Positions 48,692 through 57,568 of a stretch of 64,000 bases of DNA are shown here, piece by piece. Made by a program: the position numbers and the translations under genes. Position 1 is the stretch's first letter. Each line of letters begins with the position of its first letter. A model generated the notes under the pieces. That model did no database searches and was not told where the DNA came from. It saw only the letters and a program-made list of their open reading frames with translations. The DNA is from Pseudodonghicola xiamenensis DSM 18339 (lineage in GTDB: Bacteria; Pseudomonadota; Alphaproteobacteria; Rhodobacterales; Rhodobacteraceae): NCBI RefSeq assembly GCF_000429365.1, contig NZ_AUBS01000010.1, positions 1-64,000 on the forward strand, read 5' to 3'.

Positions 48692-49891
48692 TTAGTTCTT
48701 CAGCAATTCGCCGGAGATGATGAGTTTGCGAACCTCCTGGGTGCCCGCGCCGACCTCAAGCACGCGACCGGTCCGGTACAGCCGGTTCACTTCGGTATCA
48801 CGCATGTAGCCCGAGCCACCGTGAATCTGGACGGCCTTGTCCAGCACGAAGGATGTCGCCTCAGCGGCCTTGTAGATCGCCGCAGCGGTGAGCTTGTGGA
48901 TTTCGCCGCGCCCGCCTTCGCCCTCTTCGAGGCCTTCACACATGGCAGCGGTGCGCAAGGACAGGCTCCGCGCGGCCTCGATCTGCGTATACATGTCGGC
49001 CAGCATCGCCTGAACCATCTGAAAACTGGCGATCGGTTTGCCGAATTGCTGGCGTGTCTTGGCGTAGTCGATGGAAATATCCAGCGCCCGCTGCGCAATG
49101 CCCAGAGCGTTGAAACAGACGATGGCACGTTCCAGATCAAGTCCGGACATGGTAACGGCAACCCCGCCATCCAGCTTGCCGACCATGTTTCTAGCCGGAA
49201 CACGGCAATCTTCGAATACCAGTTCGCCCGTCGGCGAGCCGCGGAATCCCATCTTGTTGAGCTTCTGCGCCACCTTGAAACCGGGCGTGTCGGTTTCCAC
49301 GATAAAGGCGGAAATGCCCTTGGCCCCTTTTTCGGGCGATGTCTTGGCATAGACCAGCACCAGATCGGCAATCGGCCCATTGGTGATGTAGATCTTGGCG
49401 CCGTTCAGGATGTAGTCGTCGCCATCCTTTTTGGCCGAGGTCCGCATCGAGCCAAGCGCATCAGACCCCGCGCCGGGTTCGGTCAAACCCAGGGCACCCA
49501 CCAGCGTGCCGTTGCACAGACCTGGCAGGTATTTTCGGCGCAGATCGTCATTGGCGTTGCGATAGATATTATTGACGCAGAGGTTGTCGTGCGCCACATG
49601 GGTCAGTCCGATGGCCGCAGAGGATCGCGACAGCTGTTCGGTGATGATACAGGCCGAGGTAAAATCGAGCCCGGCACCGCCGAATTCCGGCGGCACGTTC
49701 AGTCCCAGGTAGCCCATTTCGCCCAGCTTGGGGAAAACCGAAGACGGCAGGTCATCAGTATCGTCCATTTCCGCATTCAGATGGTGGAATTCGGACATGA
49801 AGAACTTGCCGGCCTGATCGGCCAGGGCCTGCTGTTCGTCCGTCATGAAATGTGTTGGCAGAGCGGTGTCGTTGCGCAGTTGCTTGTTCAT
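48692..49891 (-). CDS. Isovaleryl-CoA dehydrogenase-like acyl-CoA dehydrogenase, copy 2
   Basis: Acyl-CoA dehydrogenase, 399 aa. It has ALGLTEPGAGSDALGSMRTS, NGAKIYITNGPIADLVLVYA and SGLDLERAIVCFNALGIAQR. The Glu in DLER matches the catalytic base position of isovaleryl-CoA dehydrogenase. The end is QIHGGSGYMRDTEVNRLYR plus GAGTQEVRKLIISGELL. It is visibly a sister of the gene at 49905 and lies 13 bp from it. The ATG at 49891 has GAGGGGGACGAG; the longer open frame overlaps the neighbour. Isovaleryl-like activity on a branched acyl-CoA is likely. Confidence 0.88.
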   Translation of the reverse strand: MNKQLRNDTALPTHFMTDEQQALADQAGKFFMSEFHHLNAEMDDTDDLPSSVFPKLGEMGYLGLNVPPEFGGAGLDFTSACIITEQLSRSSAAIGLTHVAHDNLCVNNIYRNANDDLRRKYLPGLCNGTLVGALGLTEPGAGSDALGSMRTSAKKDGDDYILNGAKIYITNGPIADLVLVYAKTSPEKGAKGISAFIVETDTPGFKVAQKLNKMGFRGSPTGELVFEDCRVPARNMVGKLDGGVAVTMSGLDLERAIVCFNALGIAQRALDISIDYAKTRQQFGKPIASFQMVQAMLADMYTQIEAARSLSLRTAAMCEGLEEGEGGRGEIHKLTAAAIYKAAEATSFVLDKAVQIHGGSGYMRDTEVNRLYRTGRVLEVGAGTQEVRKLIISGELLKN

Positions 49892-49904
49892 TGTCTCGTC
49901 CCCC

Positions 49905-51119
49905 TCAGGCGCGCAAAAGTTCTTCGGCAATGATGATCTTGCGGACTTCGCTTGTTCCCGCGCCGATCTCCAACAATTTGTTGGCGCGGAACAGCCGGTT
50001 GATCTCGGTGTCCTGCATGTAGCCAGAGCCACCATGAATATGGCAGGCTTCGGTCACCGCCTTGTTGAATGCCTCGCCTGCGTAAAGACAGGCCGCCGCA
50101 GTCAGCTTGTGGATTTCGCCGCGGCCACCGGCCCCTTTCGGCAACCCGGTACAGGCGGCCAGCGCCCGATAACTGAAGGCACGCGCGGTTTCGACCTCGG
50201 TGTAGATCTCGGCCAGTTTCGACTGCATCATCTGGAAACTTGCAATCGGCTTGCCGAACTGTTCGCGAATCTTGGCGTATTCCAGCCCTAGTTCCAGGGC
50301 GCGTTCGGCCATGCCAACGCAGACTGAGGCAACCATAGCACGCTCCAGATCCAACCCGCTCATTACCACCGAAACGCCGGTGTTTTCCGGTCCAACCATG
50401 GCGGATGCGGGTACGCGGCAATCCTCAAACACCAGTTCTCCGGTTGGCGAGCCGCGAAAGCCCATCTTGTCAAGCTTTTGCGCCACCTTGAAACCGGGAT
50501 TGTCCGTCTCGATGATGAAAGCAGAAATGCCCTTGGCGCCCTTCGACTTGTCGGTTTTGGCATAAAGCAGGATCACATCGGCAATCGGCCCGTTGGTGAT
50601 GTAAATCTTCGAGCCGTTGATGACATAATCATCACCGTCGCGGCGGGCAGTTGTGGCCATGGACCCAAGCGCATCGGACCCCGCGCCCGGTTCGGTCAGG
50701 CCCAGAGCGCCAACCAGGTCGCCCGAGCAAAGACCCGGCACATATTTCTTTACCTGCTCTTCGGATCCATTGCGCAGCAGGTTATTCAGGCACAGGTTGT
50801 CATGCGCCCCGTGTGAGAGGCCCACAGCCGGATTCCACTTCGAAATCACCTCGGACACCAGCGCCTGGGTGAACTCGTTCTGTCCCGATCCGCCCAGCTC
50901 TTCGGGTGCGGTAATCCCCAGCAGGCCCAGCTCGCCCATCTGCTTGAACAGATCATCGGGCCACCATTCCTCGTCATCCATACGCGCTTGCAGCGGGTGT
51001 AGCACGTCGCGCGACACCCGATCCACGTGATCGACGATCTGGCGTTGCTCATCAGTCAAAGAATAGTTCGCCCTGATGGCTTCCAGATCAGCCGAGATGG
51101 CCTCACTTTGAGTGGTCAT
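49905..51119 (-). CDS. Isovaleryl-CoA dehydrogenase-like acyl-CoA dehydrogenase, copy 1
   Basis: Acyl-CoA dehydrogenase, 404 aa and first gene of operon F. It has GALGLTEPGAGSDALGSMAT, NGSKIYITNGPIADVILLYA, MSGLDLERAMVASVCVGMAE with the IVD-type catalytic Glu, and HIHGGSGYMQDTEINRLFR then IGAGTSEVRKIIIAEELLR. Long stretches match the downstream copy, for example GELVFEDCRVPA. The start is ATG 51119 with GGGAGGA; the frame is open upstream through the operator. Divergent from the crotonase-atuA operon, sharing site O4. Confidence 0.88.
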   Translation of the reverse strand: MTTQSEAISADLEAIRANYSLTDEQRQIVDHVDRVSRDVLHPLQARMDDEEWWPDDLFKQMGELGLLGITAPEELGGSGQNEFTQALVSEVISKWNPAVGLSHGAHDNLCLNNLLRNGSEEQVKKYVPGLCSGDLVGALGLTEPGAGSDALGSMATTARRDGDDYVINGSKIYITNGPIADVILLYAKTDKSKGAKGISAFIIETDNPGFKVAQKLDKMGFRGSPTGELVFEDCRVPASAMVGPENTGVSVVMSGLDLERAMVASVCVGMAERALELGLEYAKIREQFGKPIASFQMMQSKLAEIYTEVETARAFSYRALAACTGLPKGAGGRGEIHKLTAAACLYAGEAFNKAVTEACHIHGGSGYMQDTEINRLFRANKLLEIGAGTSEVRKIIIAEELLRA

Positions 51120-51150
51120 ATCATCCTCCCGAAAAATGTCCTCCGCCGTG

Positions 51151-51178
51151 TTGACCAAAATCAAACACATGTTAGAAA
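51151..51178. promoter_or_regulatory. Divergent promoter with operator (site O4)
   Basis: The 16-mer TCAAACACATGTTAGA at 51161-51176 is one base off in the left arm from the perfect palindrome. For the rightward operon, -35 TTGACC (51151-51156) and -10 TAGAAA (51173-51178), 16 bp apart, enclose it. It lies 42 bp upstream of the leftward start at 51119, so it can control operon F too. Confidence 0.78.
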
Positions 51179-51252
51179 ATAGATCAAGCCAGGCTTTTGA
51201 CGACCTGACGTAAGAAAGCGCGGTGTCCTAAATACAGGGGGGAGCTTCGGAA

Positions 51253-52038
51253 ATGACTGAGAGCGTGGTTCAATCGCAGGCACTCGGCAAAGAAGTGCGT
51301 ATCACGATTCGACGTCCTGACAATCGAAATGCCCTCAACCGTGAGGTCGCAGACGGGATCATGGCCGCCATATGTGCTGCCGAGAGGGACAGCAATTGCC
51401 GCGTGATCGTTCTGACCGGCGAGGGCGAGCGCGCCTTCTGTGCCGGGGGCGACATCAAGGCGGGGGCGGATGGCGGCCCGTTTGTTCAGGATCCGGCGGA
51501 CCCGGATCATTTTGCCGGAAGGTTGTTCGAGACGATACAGGCGTGCCGAAAGCCAACGATCGCGCGCATCAATGGCGTCGCGATGGGGGCGGGGGCGGGC
51601 ATCATCTGTGCCTGCGATCTGGCTGTGATGGCGGATCATGCCCGCATCGGAACGCCGGAAGTGAAGGTGGGTCTGTTTCCCATGACGATCGTGCCACCCA
51701 TGATGCGCGTGCTGCCCCGGCGGAGGCTGATGGAGATGTTCATCACCGGCGTTCCTCTGACGGCCGAAGAAGCCCTGCAATTCAATCTGGTCAACTACGT
51801 GACCGATGCCGCGGGGTTGGACGACAAGGTTGGAGAACTGGTTGCCCAGATTGCCGCGCAGTCGCCGAGCGCGATCCGGCTGGGAAAATACGCCTGTCAC
51901 GCGATGGAGGATATGACCTATCCGCAGCAAATGCGGTTTGCAGAAACTCTTTTACCGCGTGTGGCGCAGACCGAAGACGCGCGCGAAGGCTTTGATGCCT
52001 TCATTGCGAAGCGCAAACCTGAATGGACGGGCCGCTGA
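51253..52038 (+). CDS. Enoyl-CoA hydratase, LiuC/AtuE-like
   Basis: Crotonase-fold protein, 261 aa. The oxyanion segment is AFCAGGDIKAGADGG. The second segment MGAGAGIICACDLAVMADHA has no first catalytic Glu, while the second is kept in RIGTPEVKVGLFPMTIVPPM. This one-Glu pattern and the P-pattern after GLFP are shared with bacterial LiuC and AtuE, the hydratases acting on methylglutaconyl-CoA and isohexenylglutaconyl-CoA. The position just before AtuA and a carboxylase makes an AtuE-type role plausible. ATG 51253 with AGGGGGGAGC. First gene of operon G. Confidence 0.82.
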   Translation: MTESVVQSQALGKEVRITIRRPDNRNALNREVADGIMAAICAAERDSNCRVIVLTGEGERAFCAGGDIKAGADGGPFVQDPADPDHFAGRLFETIQACRKPTIARINGVAMGAGAGIICACDLAVMADHARIGTPEVKVGLFPMTIVPPMMRVLPRRRLMEMFITGVPLTAEEALQFNLVNYVTDAAGLDDKVGELVAQIAAQSPSAIRLGKYACHAMEDMTYPQQMRFAETLLPRVAQTEDAREGFDAFIAKRKPEWTGR

Positions 52039-52059
52039 TCAAGCGGGGAGGAAAGGAAT

Positions 52060-53859
52060 ATGTCGGAACGAAAGCTGCGCATCGGATGCGCGTCGGGCTT
52101 CTGGGGCGATACGCCGGAAGCGATCGGTCAACTGGTTTCAAAGGGCGAGATCGACTATCTGGTGTTTGACTATCTGGCAGAGGTGACAATGTCGCTGATG
52201 GCGCGGGCCCGCGCCAAAGCGCCCGAGTCGGGCTATGCGCCGGACTTCGTCAAGGCGCTGGCACCCTGGTTGCCGGATATCAAGGCAAAAGGGATCAAGG
52301 TCGTTGCCAATGCAGGGGGCGTGAACCCGCGTGGCTGCAGCGATGCGCTTGCCAAAGCCGCCGCCCAGGCCGGGATCGATCTGTCCATCGGAGTCGTGCT
52401 AGGCGATGACCTGTTGCCCAGGGCCGATGAAATTCGCAAAAACGGTCAGACGGAAATGTTCTCGGGTGTCGCATTTCCAGATGATATCTGGAGCATGAAT
52501 GCCTATCTGGGTGCCCGCCCCATCGCTGCCGCGCTGGATGCCGGGGCCGACATCGTGATCACCGGACGCTGCGCCGACAGCGCGGTCGCGCTTGGTCCCC
52601 TGATGCATGAATACGGCTGGGGCGACGATGACTGGGACAAGCTCAGCCAGGGATCGCTGGCCGGCCACCTGATCGAATGCGGGCCCCAGGGAACCGGCGG
52701 CAACTTCACCGACTGGCAGGACGTGCCGGGTTGGGACAATATGGGCATGCCCATCGTCGAGGTGTCCGAAGACGGCAGTTTCATCATGACCAAGACGCCT
52801 GACACCGGCGGGCTGGTCGTGCCCGGGTCAGTCGGAGAGCAGATGCTCTATGAAATCGGGGACCCGCGCGCCTACCTGTTGCCCGACGTGATCTGCGACT
52901 GGTCCGGGGTCACCCTGGAACAGGTCGGACCCGACCGGGTGCTGGTCAAGGGCGGCAGGGGGCTTGGGCGCACCGACAGCTACAAGGTGTCGGCGACCTA
53001 TGCCGATGGCTGGCGCGCGGTCTCTACCCTGACACTGGCTGCGATTGACGCACCCGCCAAGGCCGAACGTGTGGCCGAGGCGATCCTGACCCGCTGTCGC
53101 CGGATTTTCCGCGACCGCAACATGGGAGATTTCCGGCAGGTCAGCGTCGAGGTGCTGGGGGCCGAGGCGGCCTATGGCGCAAATGCGCGCGCCCGGACCC
53201 GCGAGGTGGTGCTCAAGATCGGCGCGGTCCATGACGATCGCGCCGCGCTGAACATTTTTGCCGGCGAAATCGCACCGATGGCGATTTCGACCGCGCAGGG
53301 TCTGACCGGGTTCTTCGCCGGACGGCCAAAGGTGCAGCCGGTGGTCCGTCTATTTTCCTTCCTTCAGAGCAAGGCCGAAACCCCCGTCGCGGTCGAGGTC
53401 GACGGCAAGGATGTGCCCGTGAGCGTGGCCACTACGCCAGTCCACCTTGATCCGCCTGCCGCACCGCCCGCAGATAGCCGCGAGCCCGGTCCGGACGTTG
53501 TCAAGGTCCGCCTCGTCGATTTGGCCTGGGGCCGCTCGGGCGACAAGGGGGACATCGCCAATATCGGCATCCTCGCGCGCAAGCCGGACTACCTGCCATA
53601 TATCCGCTCGGCTCTCAGCGAAGAGGTGGTGAAGGACTATTTCTCCCATGTCTGCGACGGCAGGGTAGAACGGTTCGACTTGCCTGGAAGCCATTCGCTG
53701 AATTTCCTGTTGCATGAATCGCTTGGCGGTGGCGGCATCGCCTCGGTCCGCATAGACCCGCAGGGCAAAGGGTTCGCGCAGATGCTGCTTGATATCGAAA
53801 TTCCCGTGCCAGCCGATCTGGCCGCACGTGACGGACTGAATGCCGCGGCCCGGAACTAA
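52060..53859 (+). CDS. atuA: AtuA-like protein (DUF1446, acyclic terpene utilisation)
   Basis: A 599-aa protein of the AtuA family, full length. The N-terminal domain (about 1-450) opens with IGCASGFWGDTPEAI and contains VANAGGVNPRGC and ITGRCADSAVALGPLMHEYG. The C-terminal AtuA domain (about 485-590) begins VRLVDLAWGRSGDKGDIANI, the strongest signature, and ends with FLLHESLGGGGIASVRIDPQ. AtuA is needed for growth on citronellol/geraniol in Pseudomonas, but its reaction is not known to me. Here it is between an AtuE-like hydratase and a split carboxylase, the same company it keeps in atu clusters. ATG 52060 with GGGGAGGAAAG. Confidence 0.88.
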   Translation: MSERKLRIGCASGFWGDTPEAIGQLVSKGEIDYLVFDYLAEVTMSLMARARAKAPESGYAPDFVKALAPWLPDIKAKGIKVVANAGGVNPRGCSDALAKAAAQAGIDLSIGVVLGDDLLPRADEIRKNGQTEMFSGVAFPDDIWSMNAYLGARPIAAALDAGADIVITGRCADSAVALGPLMHEYGWGDDDWDKLSQGSLAGHLIECGPQGTGGNFTDWQDVPGWDNMGMPIVEVSEDGSFIMTKTPDTGGLVVPGSVGEQMLYEIGDPRAYLLPDVICDWSGVTLEQVGPDRVLVKGGRGLGRTDSYKVSATYADGWRAVSTLTLAAIDAPAKAERVAEAILTRCRRIFRDRNMGDFRQVSVEVLGAEAAYGANARARTREVVLKIGAVHDDRAALNIFAGEIAPMAISTAQGLTGFFAGRPKVQPVVRLFSFLQSKAETPVAVEVDGKDVPVSVATTPVHLDPPAAPPADSREPGPDVVKVRLVDLAWGRSGDKGDIANIGILARKPDYLPYIRSALSEEVVKDYFSHVCDGRVERFDLPGSHSLNFLLHESLGGGGIASVRIDPQGKGFAQMLLDIEIPVPADLAARDGLNAAARN

Positions 53860-53871
53860 GAGGACGACACC

Positions 53872-55341
53872 ATGACCATTTCGAAACTCCTGGTCGCCAA
53901 TCGGGGCGAGATCGCGGCGCGCGTGTTGCGCACCGCTAAGGCCCGCGGGCTTGCGACTGCCGTGTTTCGTCATGTCGCCGAGCAAGAGGGGCCGGCGCAT
54001 CTGATCGCAGATGAGGTCGTGATGATCGAGGGCCCGACGCCCGTGGCCGCCTATCTCGATATTCCTCAGATCGTCGAAGCCGCCAAAGGGATCGGCGCGG
54101 ACGCGGTTCATCCCGGCTATGGCTTTCTGTCAGAGAATGCCGGTTTTGTCGCGGCGCTGGAAAAAGCCGGAGTGACCTTTGTCGGCCCGACGTCCGAGGT
54201 CATCGACCTGATGGGGGACAAGGTCCGCGCCCGCGCCTTTGTCGAGGAACGCGGGTTTCCCGTCGCCCCCTCGGCCATCGAGGATGATGATCCGGCGAGC
54301 TTTGTCGAACGCGCCCGCGCCGTTGGCTATCCGCTGCTCATCAAGCCCTCGGCCGGCGGTGGCGGCAAGGGCATGCGCGTCGTACGCGAGGACAGCACGC
54401 TGGAGACCGAAATCGAAACCGCGCGCCGCGAAGGCGAACGATATTTCGGCGACGGGCGGCTTTTCGTCGAACGCTATATCGAACGCCCGCGCCATATCGA
54501 GGTGCAGGTGATGGGCGACGGACAGGGCAACGTGGTCCATTTCTGGGAACGTGAATGTTCGATCCAGCGCCGGTTCCAGAAGATTATCGAGGAAACGCCG
54601 TCACCGGCGCTGACCCCCGAGCAACGGGATGAGATCTGCGAGACCGCTGCCGGAATTGCCCGCGCCGTCAAATACCGCGGGGCAGGGACTGTCGAATTCA
54701 TCTATGCACAGGATGGGGCCTTTTATTTCCTGGAAATGAACACCCGCCTTCAGGTCGAACATCCGGTGACCGAGATGGTGACCGGCTTCGATCTGGTTGC
54801 CGAGCAGCTGCGTGTCGCGGCGGGCAAGGGCTTGAGCGCCGCGCAGGCGGATATTCCCCAAACCGGACACTCTATCGAACTGCGCATCTGTGCTGAGGAT
54901 GCGACGGTCGATTTTCGCCCCGCGGTCGGCGATATCCTGCTGCTGGACGAACCCACTGGGCCCGGCGTGCGGGTGGACAGCGGCATTCTGGACGGTGGCA
55001 AGGTAACGACCGACTTTGATCCGATGTTGTCCAAGCTGATCGTGCATGGCCAGGATCGCGCGCAGGCCATCGCCCTCGCGCGGCAAGCGGTGCAAGACTA
55101 TGTAATTCTCGGGGTGACGACCAACACCGGCTATCTGGATGCAATCCTTGCGCATCCGGATTTTGCCTCGGGCGACATTTCGACGGGATTCCTGGCTGAA
55201 CAATCCGAAACGCTGACCGCGCCGGGCGAAGATGTCTCTGACTTGCTGATGGCGGCGGCGGCCCTATCGGACGAGCGCCTGGTGAGTGAGGTCATGCAGA
55301 TACCGGAAATGTATCGCAAGATGGGTGGGTGGAGAAACTGA
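53872..55341 (+). CDS. Acyl-CoA carboxylase, biotin carboxylase subunit only, set 2
   Basis: Biotin carboxylase of 489 aa, ending where the BT and BCCP domains of a normal 660-aa alpha subunit would begin. It has [57 protein letters not shown] (ATP-grasp loop) and FLEMNTRLQVEHPVTEMVTG. The stop TGA at 55339-55341 overlaps the next ATG, so the missing domains follow at once as a separate protein. The split is unusual for the methylcrotonyl/geranyl type, where BC and BCCP are normally fused. ATG 53872 with AGAGGACG. Confidence 0.86.
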   Translation: MTISKLLVANRGEIAARVLRTAKARGLATAVFRHVAEQEGPAHLIADEVVMIEGPTPVAAYLDIPQIVEAAKGIGADAVHPGYGFLSENAGFVAALEKAGVTFVGPTSEVIDLMGDKVRARAFVEERGFPVAPSAIEDDDPASFVERARAVGYPLLIKPSAGGGGKGMRVVREDSTLETEIETARREGERYFGDGRLFVERYIERPRHIEVQVMGDGQGNVVHFWERECSIQRRFQKIIEETPSPALTPEQRDEICETAAGIARAVKYRGAGTVEFIYAQDGAFYFLEMNTRLQVEHPVTEMVTGFDLVAEQLRVAAGKGLSAAQADIPQTGHSIELRICAEDATVDFRPAVGDILLLDEPTGPGVRVDSGILDGGKVTTDFDPMLSKLIVHGQDRAQAIALARQAVQDYVILGVTTNTGYLDAILAHPDFASGDISTGFLAEQSETLTAPGEDVSDLLMAAAALSDERLVSEVMQIPEMYRKMGGWRN

Positions 55342-55844
55342 TGCAACGGATTTTTCAGATCGACGGAGAAGAGACTGATTGCTGGCTGGGTCATGATGGC
55401 AGCCGGTTCGTGCTCAATACCCCCACTGGCGCTGTTGCCTGCCAATTGGACCCGACGGGTCTGCCGGGCGGTTACAAGCTGCGGGCCAAGGGTGTTGTGC
55501 GCGAATTGCGACTGGCCGTGGGGCCGGAAGTAACTTTTGTGCACATGGACGGGCGAACCTACGAAGTCGGACGGGTTGATCCCGCCGAACGCCTGGCCGG
55601 CAGCGACGGTGGCGCGAGCGACGACCGATTGGTGGCGCCCATGCCGGGTGTCGTGGTGTCGGTTGCGGTCAAACCCGGCGATGCGGTTAAGGAAGGCCAG
55701 CCGCTTTTGGTGATCGAAAGCATGAAGTTGGAAACCACACTGGTGGCGCCGCGCAGCGGGGTTGTTGCCGAAATGCCATTCGCCGTAGGCGACAGTTTTG
55801 GTCTGAAAGACATCCTAGCCCAATTGGCCCCGGAGGAGGAGTGA
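55341..55844 (+). CDS. Biotin carboxyl carrier subunit with BT-like N-terminus, set 2
   Basis: A 167-aa carrier protein. Residues 1-85 look like the BT/linker region of carboxylase alpha subunits (beta-rich, VCQLDPTGLPGG-type; here ACQLDPTGLPGGYKLRAKGV). Residues 93-167 are a lipoyl/biotinyl domain, VAPMPGVVVSVAVKPGDAV, with biotin attached at K129 of VIESMKLE. ATG 55341 is the likely start (TGATG overlap, GGAG upstream); a GTG at 55329 is in frame. It completes the alpha subunit split from the gene before it. Confidence 0.82.
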   Translation: MQRIFQIDGEETDCWLGHDGSRFVLNTPTGAVACQLDPTGLPGGYKLRAKGVVRELRLAVGPEVTFVHMDGRTYEVGRVDPAERLAGSDGGASDDRLVAPMPGVVVSVAVKPGDAVKEGQPLLVIESMKLETTLVAPRSGVVAEMPFAVGDSFGLKDILAQLAPEEE

Positions 55845-55846
55845 CA

Positions 55847-57454
55847 ATGCGCAGGATTGAAAGTCAGATCGACACCAATGCCGCCGACTACAAGGCAAAT
55901 TATGCCGCCATGTCTGAACGGCTTAAGGAATTCCACGCCCGCCAGCACGCGGCGCGTTTCGAACGCCCCCAGCGCGATATCGACCGCCTTGCCCGCCAGA
56001 ACAAACTGGGCGTGCGCGAGCGGTTGAAACTGCTGCTGGACCCCGGCACTCCGTTTTTGGAATTTTCAACCCTGGCGGCCTGTCGTGAATATGACGGGGT
56101 GGTGCCCGGCGCAGGCGTGGTTACGGGGATCGGCATCGTGCAAGGCCGCGAGGTCGCCATCCACGCCAACGATGCCAGCGTCAAGGGCGGTGCCTGGTAT
56201 CCGCATACCGTGAAAAAGATCGTGCGCCTACTGGATGTCGCCTTGGAAAACCGCCTGCCGGTCATCCATATCTGCGACAGCGCGGGCGGTTTCCTGCCGC
56301 TGCAGCACGGGGTGTTTCCCGACCGGTATCTGGGTGGGCGGGTGTTCCGCAACCAGGTCAAGCTGAGCCAGGCCAATATCCCGCAGATTGCCGTGGTCGG
56401 CGGACACTGCACGGCTGGCGGTGCCTATGTGCCGACGCTGAGCGACTACAACATCATCATCGAAGGCACAGGCGCGATTTTCCTTGGCGGCCCTCCGCTG
56501 GTCAAAGCGGCCACCGGCGAGGAGGTCGGCGTTCAGGAACTGGGCGGGGCGGTCATGCACACCTCGGTATCGGGCACCGGCGACTATCGCGCTGCGACCG
56601 AACAACACGCCTTTTCACTGGCGCGCGAAATTGTCAGCCAGTGGAAACGTATGCCAAAAACAATCATCGAAACCGCGTCCTATGAAGAGCCTTTCTATGA
56701 CCCGAAGGAACTTTACGGGATCATTCCAAAGGACCGGAAAACCCAGTTCGACATGCGCGAGGTTCTGGCCCGGATCGTGGACGGATCACGCTTTCACGAA
56801 TACCAGCCGGACTATGGCACCACGATGGTGTGCGGCTTTGCCCATATCTGGGGTTACAAGGTCGGCATCCTTGCCAACAATGGGGTTTTGTTCAACGACA
56901 GTTCGCTCAAGGCGGCGCATTTCATGCAGCTTTGCAATCAGAACCGGACGCCCCTGGTCTTCTTCCAGAACATCACCGGCTACATGGTCGGCCGCGAATA
57001 TGAAGAGCGCGGCATCGCCAAGGACGGCGCCAAGATGCTGATGGCGCAGGGCGGCTCGGTCGTGCCGAAGTTCACAGTGATCGCCAATGCGTCTTACGGG
57101 GCCGGCAACTACGGGATGTGCGGACGGGCCTGGGACGCGCGCACGCTGTTCATGTGGCCCCAGGCCGAGATCGGCGTGATGGGGGCGGATCAGGCCGCAA
57201 ATACCATGGCGGACGTCAAGATCCGGCAGCTTCAGCGCGAAGGCAAAGAGCTGACTGAAGAAGAAATCGCCGCGATCCGCGAACCGGTGCTGGAAAAATA
57301 CAAGCGCGATGTCGAGGCCTATACCTCGACCTCGGAATTGTGGGACGACGGCATCCTCGACCCGGCGGACACGCGCAACGCGCTTGGAATATCTATATCC
57401 GCCTCGCTCAATGCACCGATCGACGATCCGCACTACGGGATCTTCCGTCTGTAA
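55847..57454 (+). CDS. Acyl-CoA carboxylase carboxyltransferase (beta) subunit, set 2
   Basis: Carboxyltransferase, 535 aa. It has GVVPGAGVVTGIGIVQGREV, NDASVKGGAWYPHTVKK, GHCTAGGAYVPTLSDYNIII, NNGVLFNDSSLKAAHFMQLC and ASYGAGNYGMCGRAWDAR. Together with AtuA and the AtuE-like hydratase in the same operon it is the best candidate for a geranyl-CoA-carboxylase-like (AtuC) beta subunit, but methylcrotonyl-type specificity cannot be excluded by eye. ATG 55847 has GGAGGAGG; GTG 55841 is an alternative. A terminator follows. Confidence 0.85.
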   Translation: MRRIESQIDTNAADYKANYAAMSERLKEFHARQHAARFERPQRDIDRLARQNKLGVRERLKLLLDPGTPFLEFSTLAACREYDGVVPGAGVVTGIGIVQGREVAIHANDASVKGGAWYPHTVKKIVRLLDVALENRLPVIHICDSAGGFLPLQHGVFPDRYLGGRVFRNQVKLSQANIPQIAVVGGHCTAGGAYVPTLSDYNIIIEGTGAIFLGGPPLVKAATGEEVGVQELGGAVMHTSVSGTGDYRAATEQHAFSLAREIVSQWKRMPKTIIETASYEEPFYDPKELYGIIPKDRKTQFDMREVLARIVDGSRFHEYQPDYGTTMVCGFAHIWGYKVGILANNGVLFNDSSLKAAHFMQLCNQNRTPLVFFQNITGYMVGREYEERGIAKDGAKMLMAQGGSVVPKFTVIANASYGAGNYGMCGRAWDARTLFMWPQAEIGVMGADQAANTMADVKIRQLQREGKELTEEEIAAIREPVLEKYKRDVEAYTSTSELWDDGILDPADTRNALGISISASLNAPIDDPHYGIFRL

Positions 57455-57469
57455 CGGCTTGAGGGGCTC

Positions 57470-57506
57470 GGGCGATACACCGGGAAACGGTCGTGTCGCC
57501 CGTTTT
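57470..57506 (+). terminator. Rho-independent terminator of operon G
   Basis: The stem GGGCGATACACCG (57470-57482) and CGG-T-C-GTGTCGCCC (57488-57501) has one bulge and a GGAAA loop, followed by GTTTT at 57502-57506. It lies 16 bp after the carboxyltransferase stop and in the direction of operon G. Confidence 0.75.
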
Positions 57507-57568
57507 CAGATAGGTCCTGCCGCTTCGGGCCGCTTCTTAAACCCGCCCCGGTCCGGTGCCTGGAGAGG

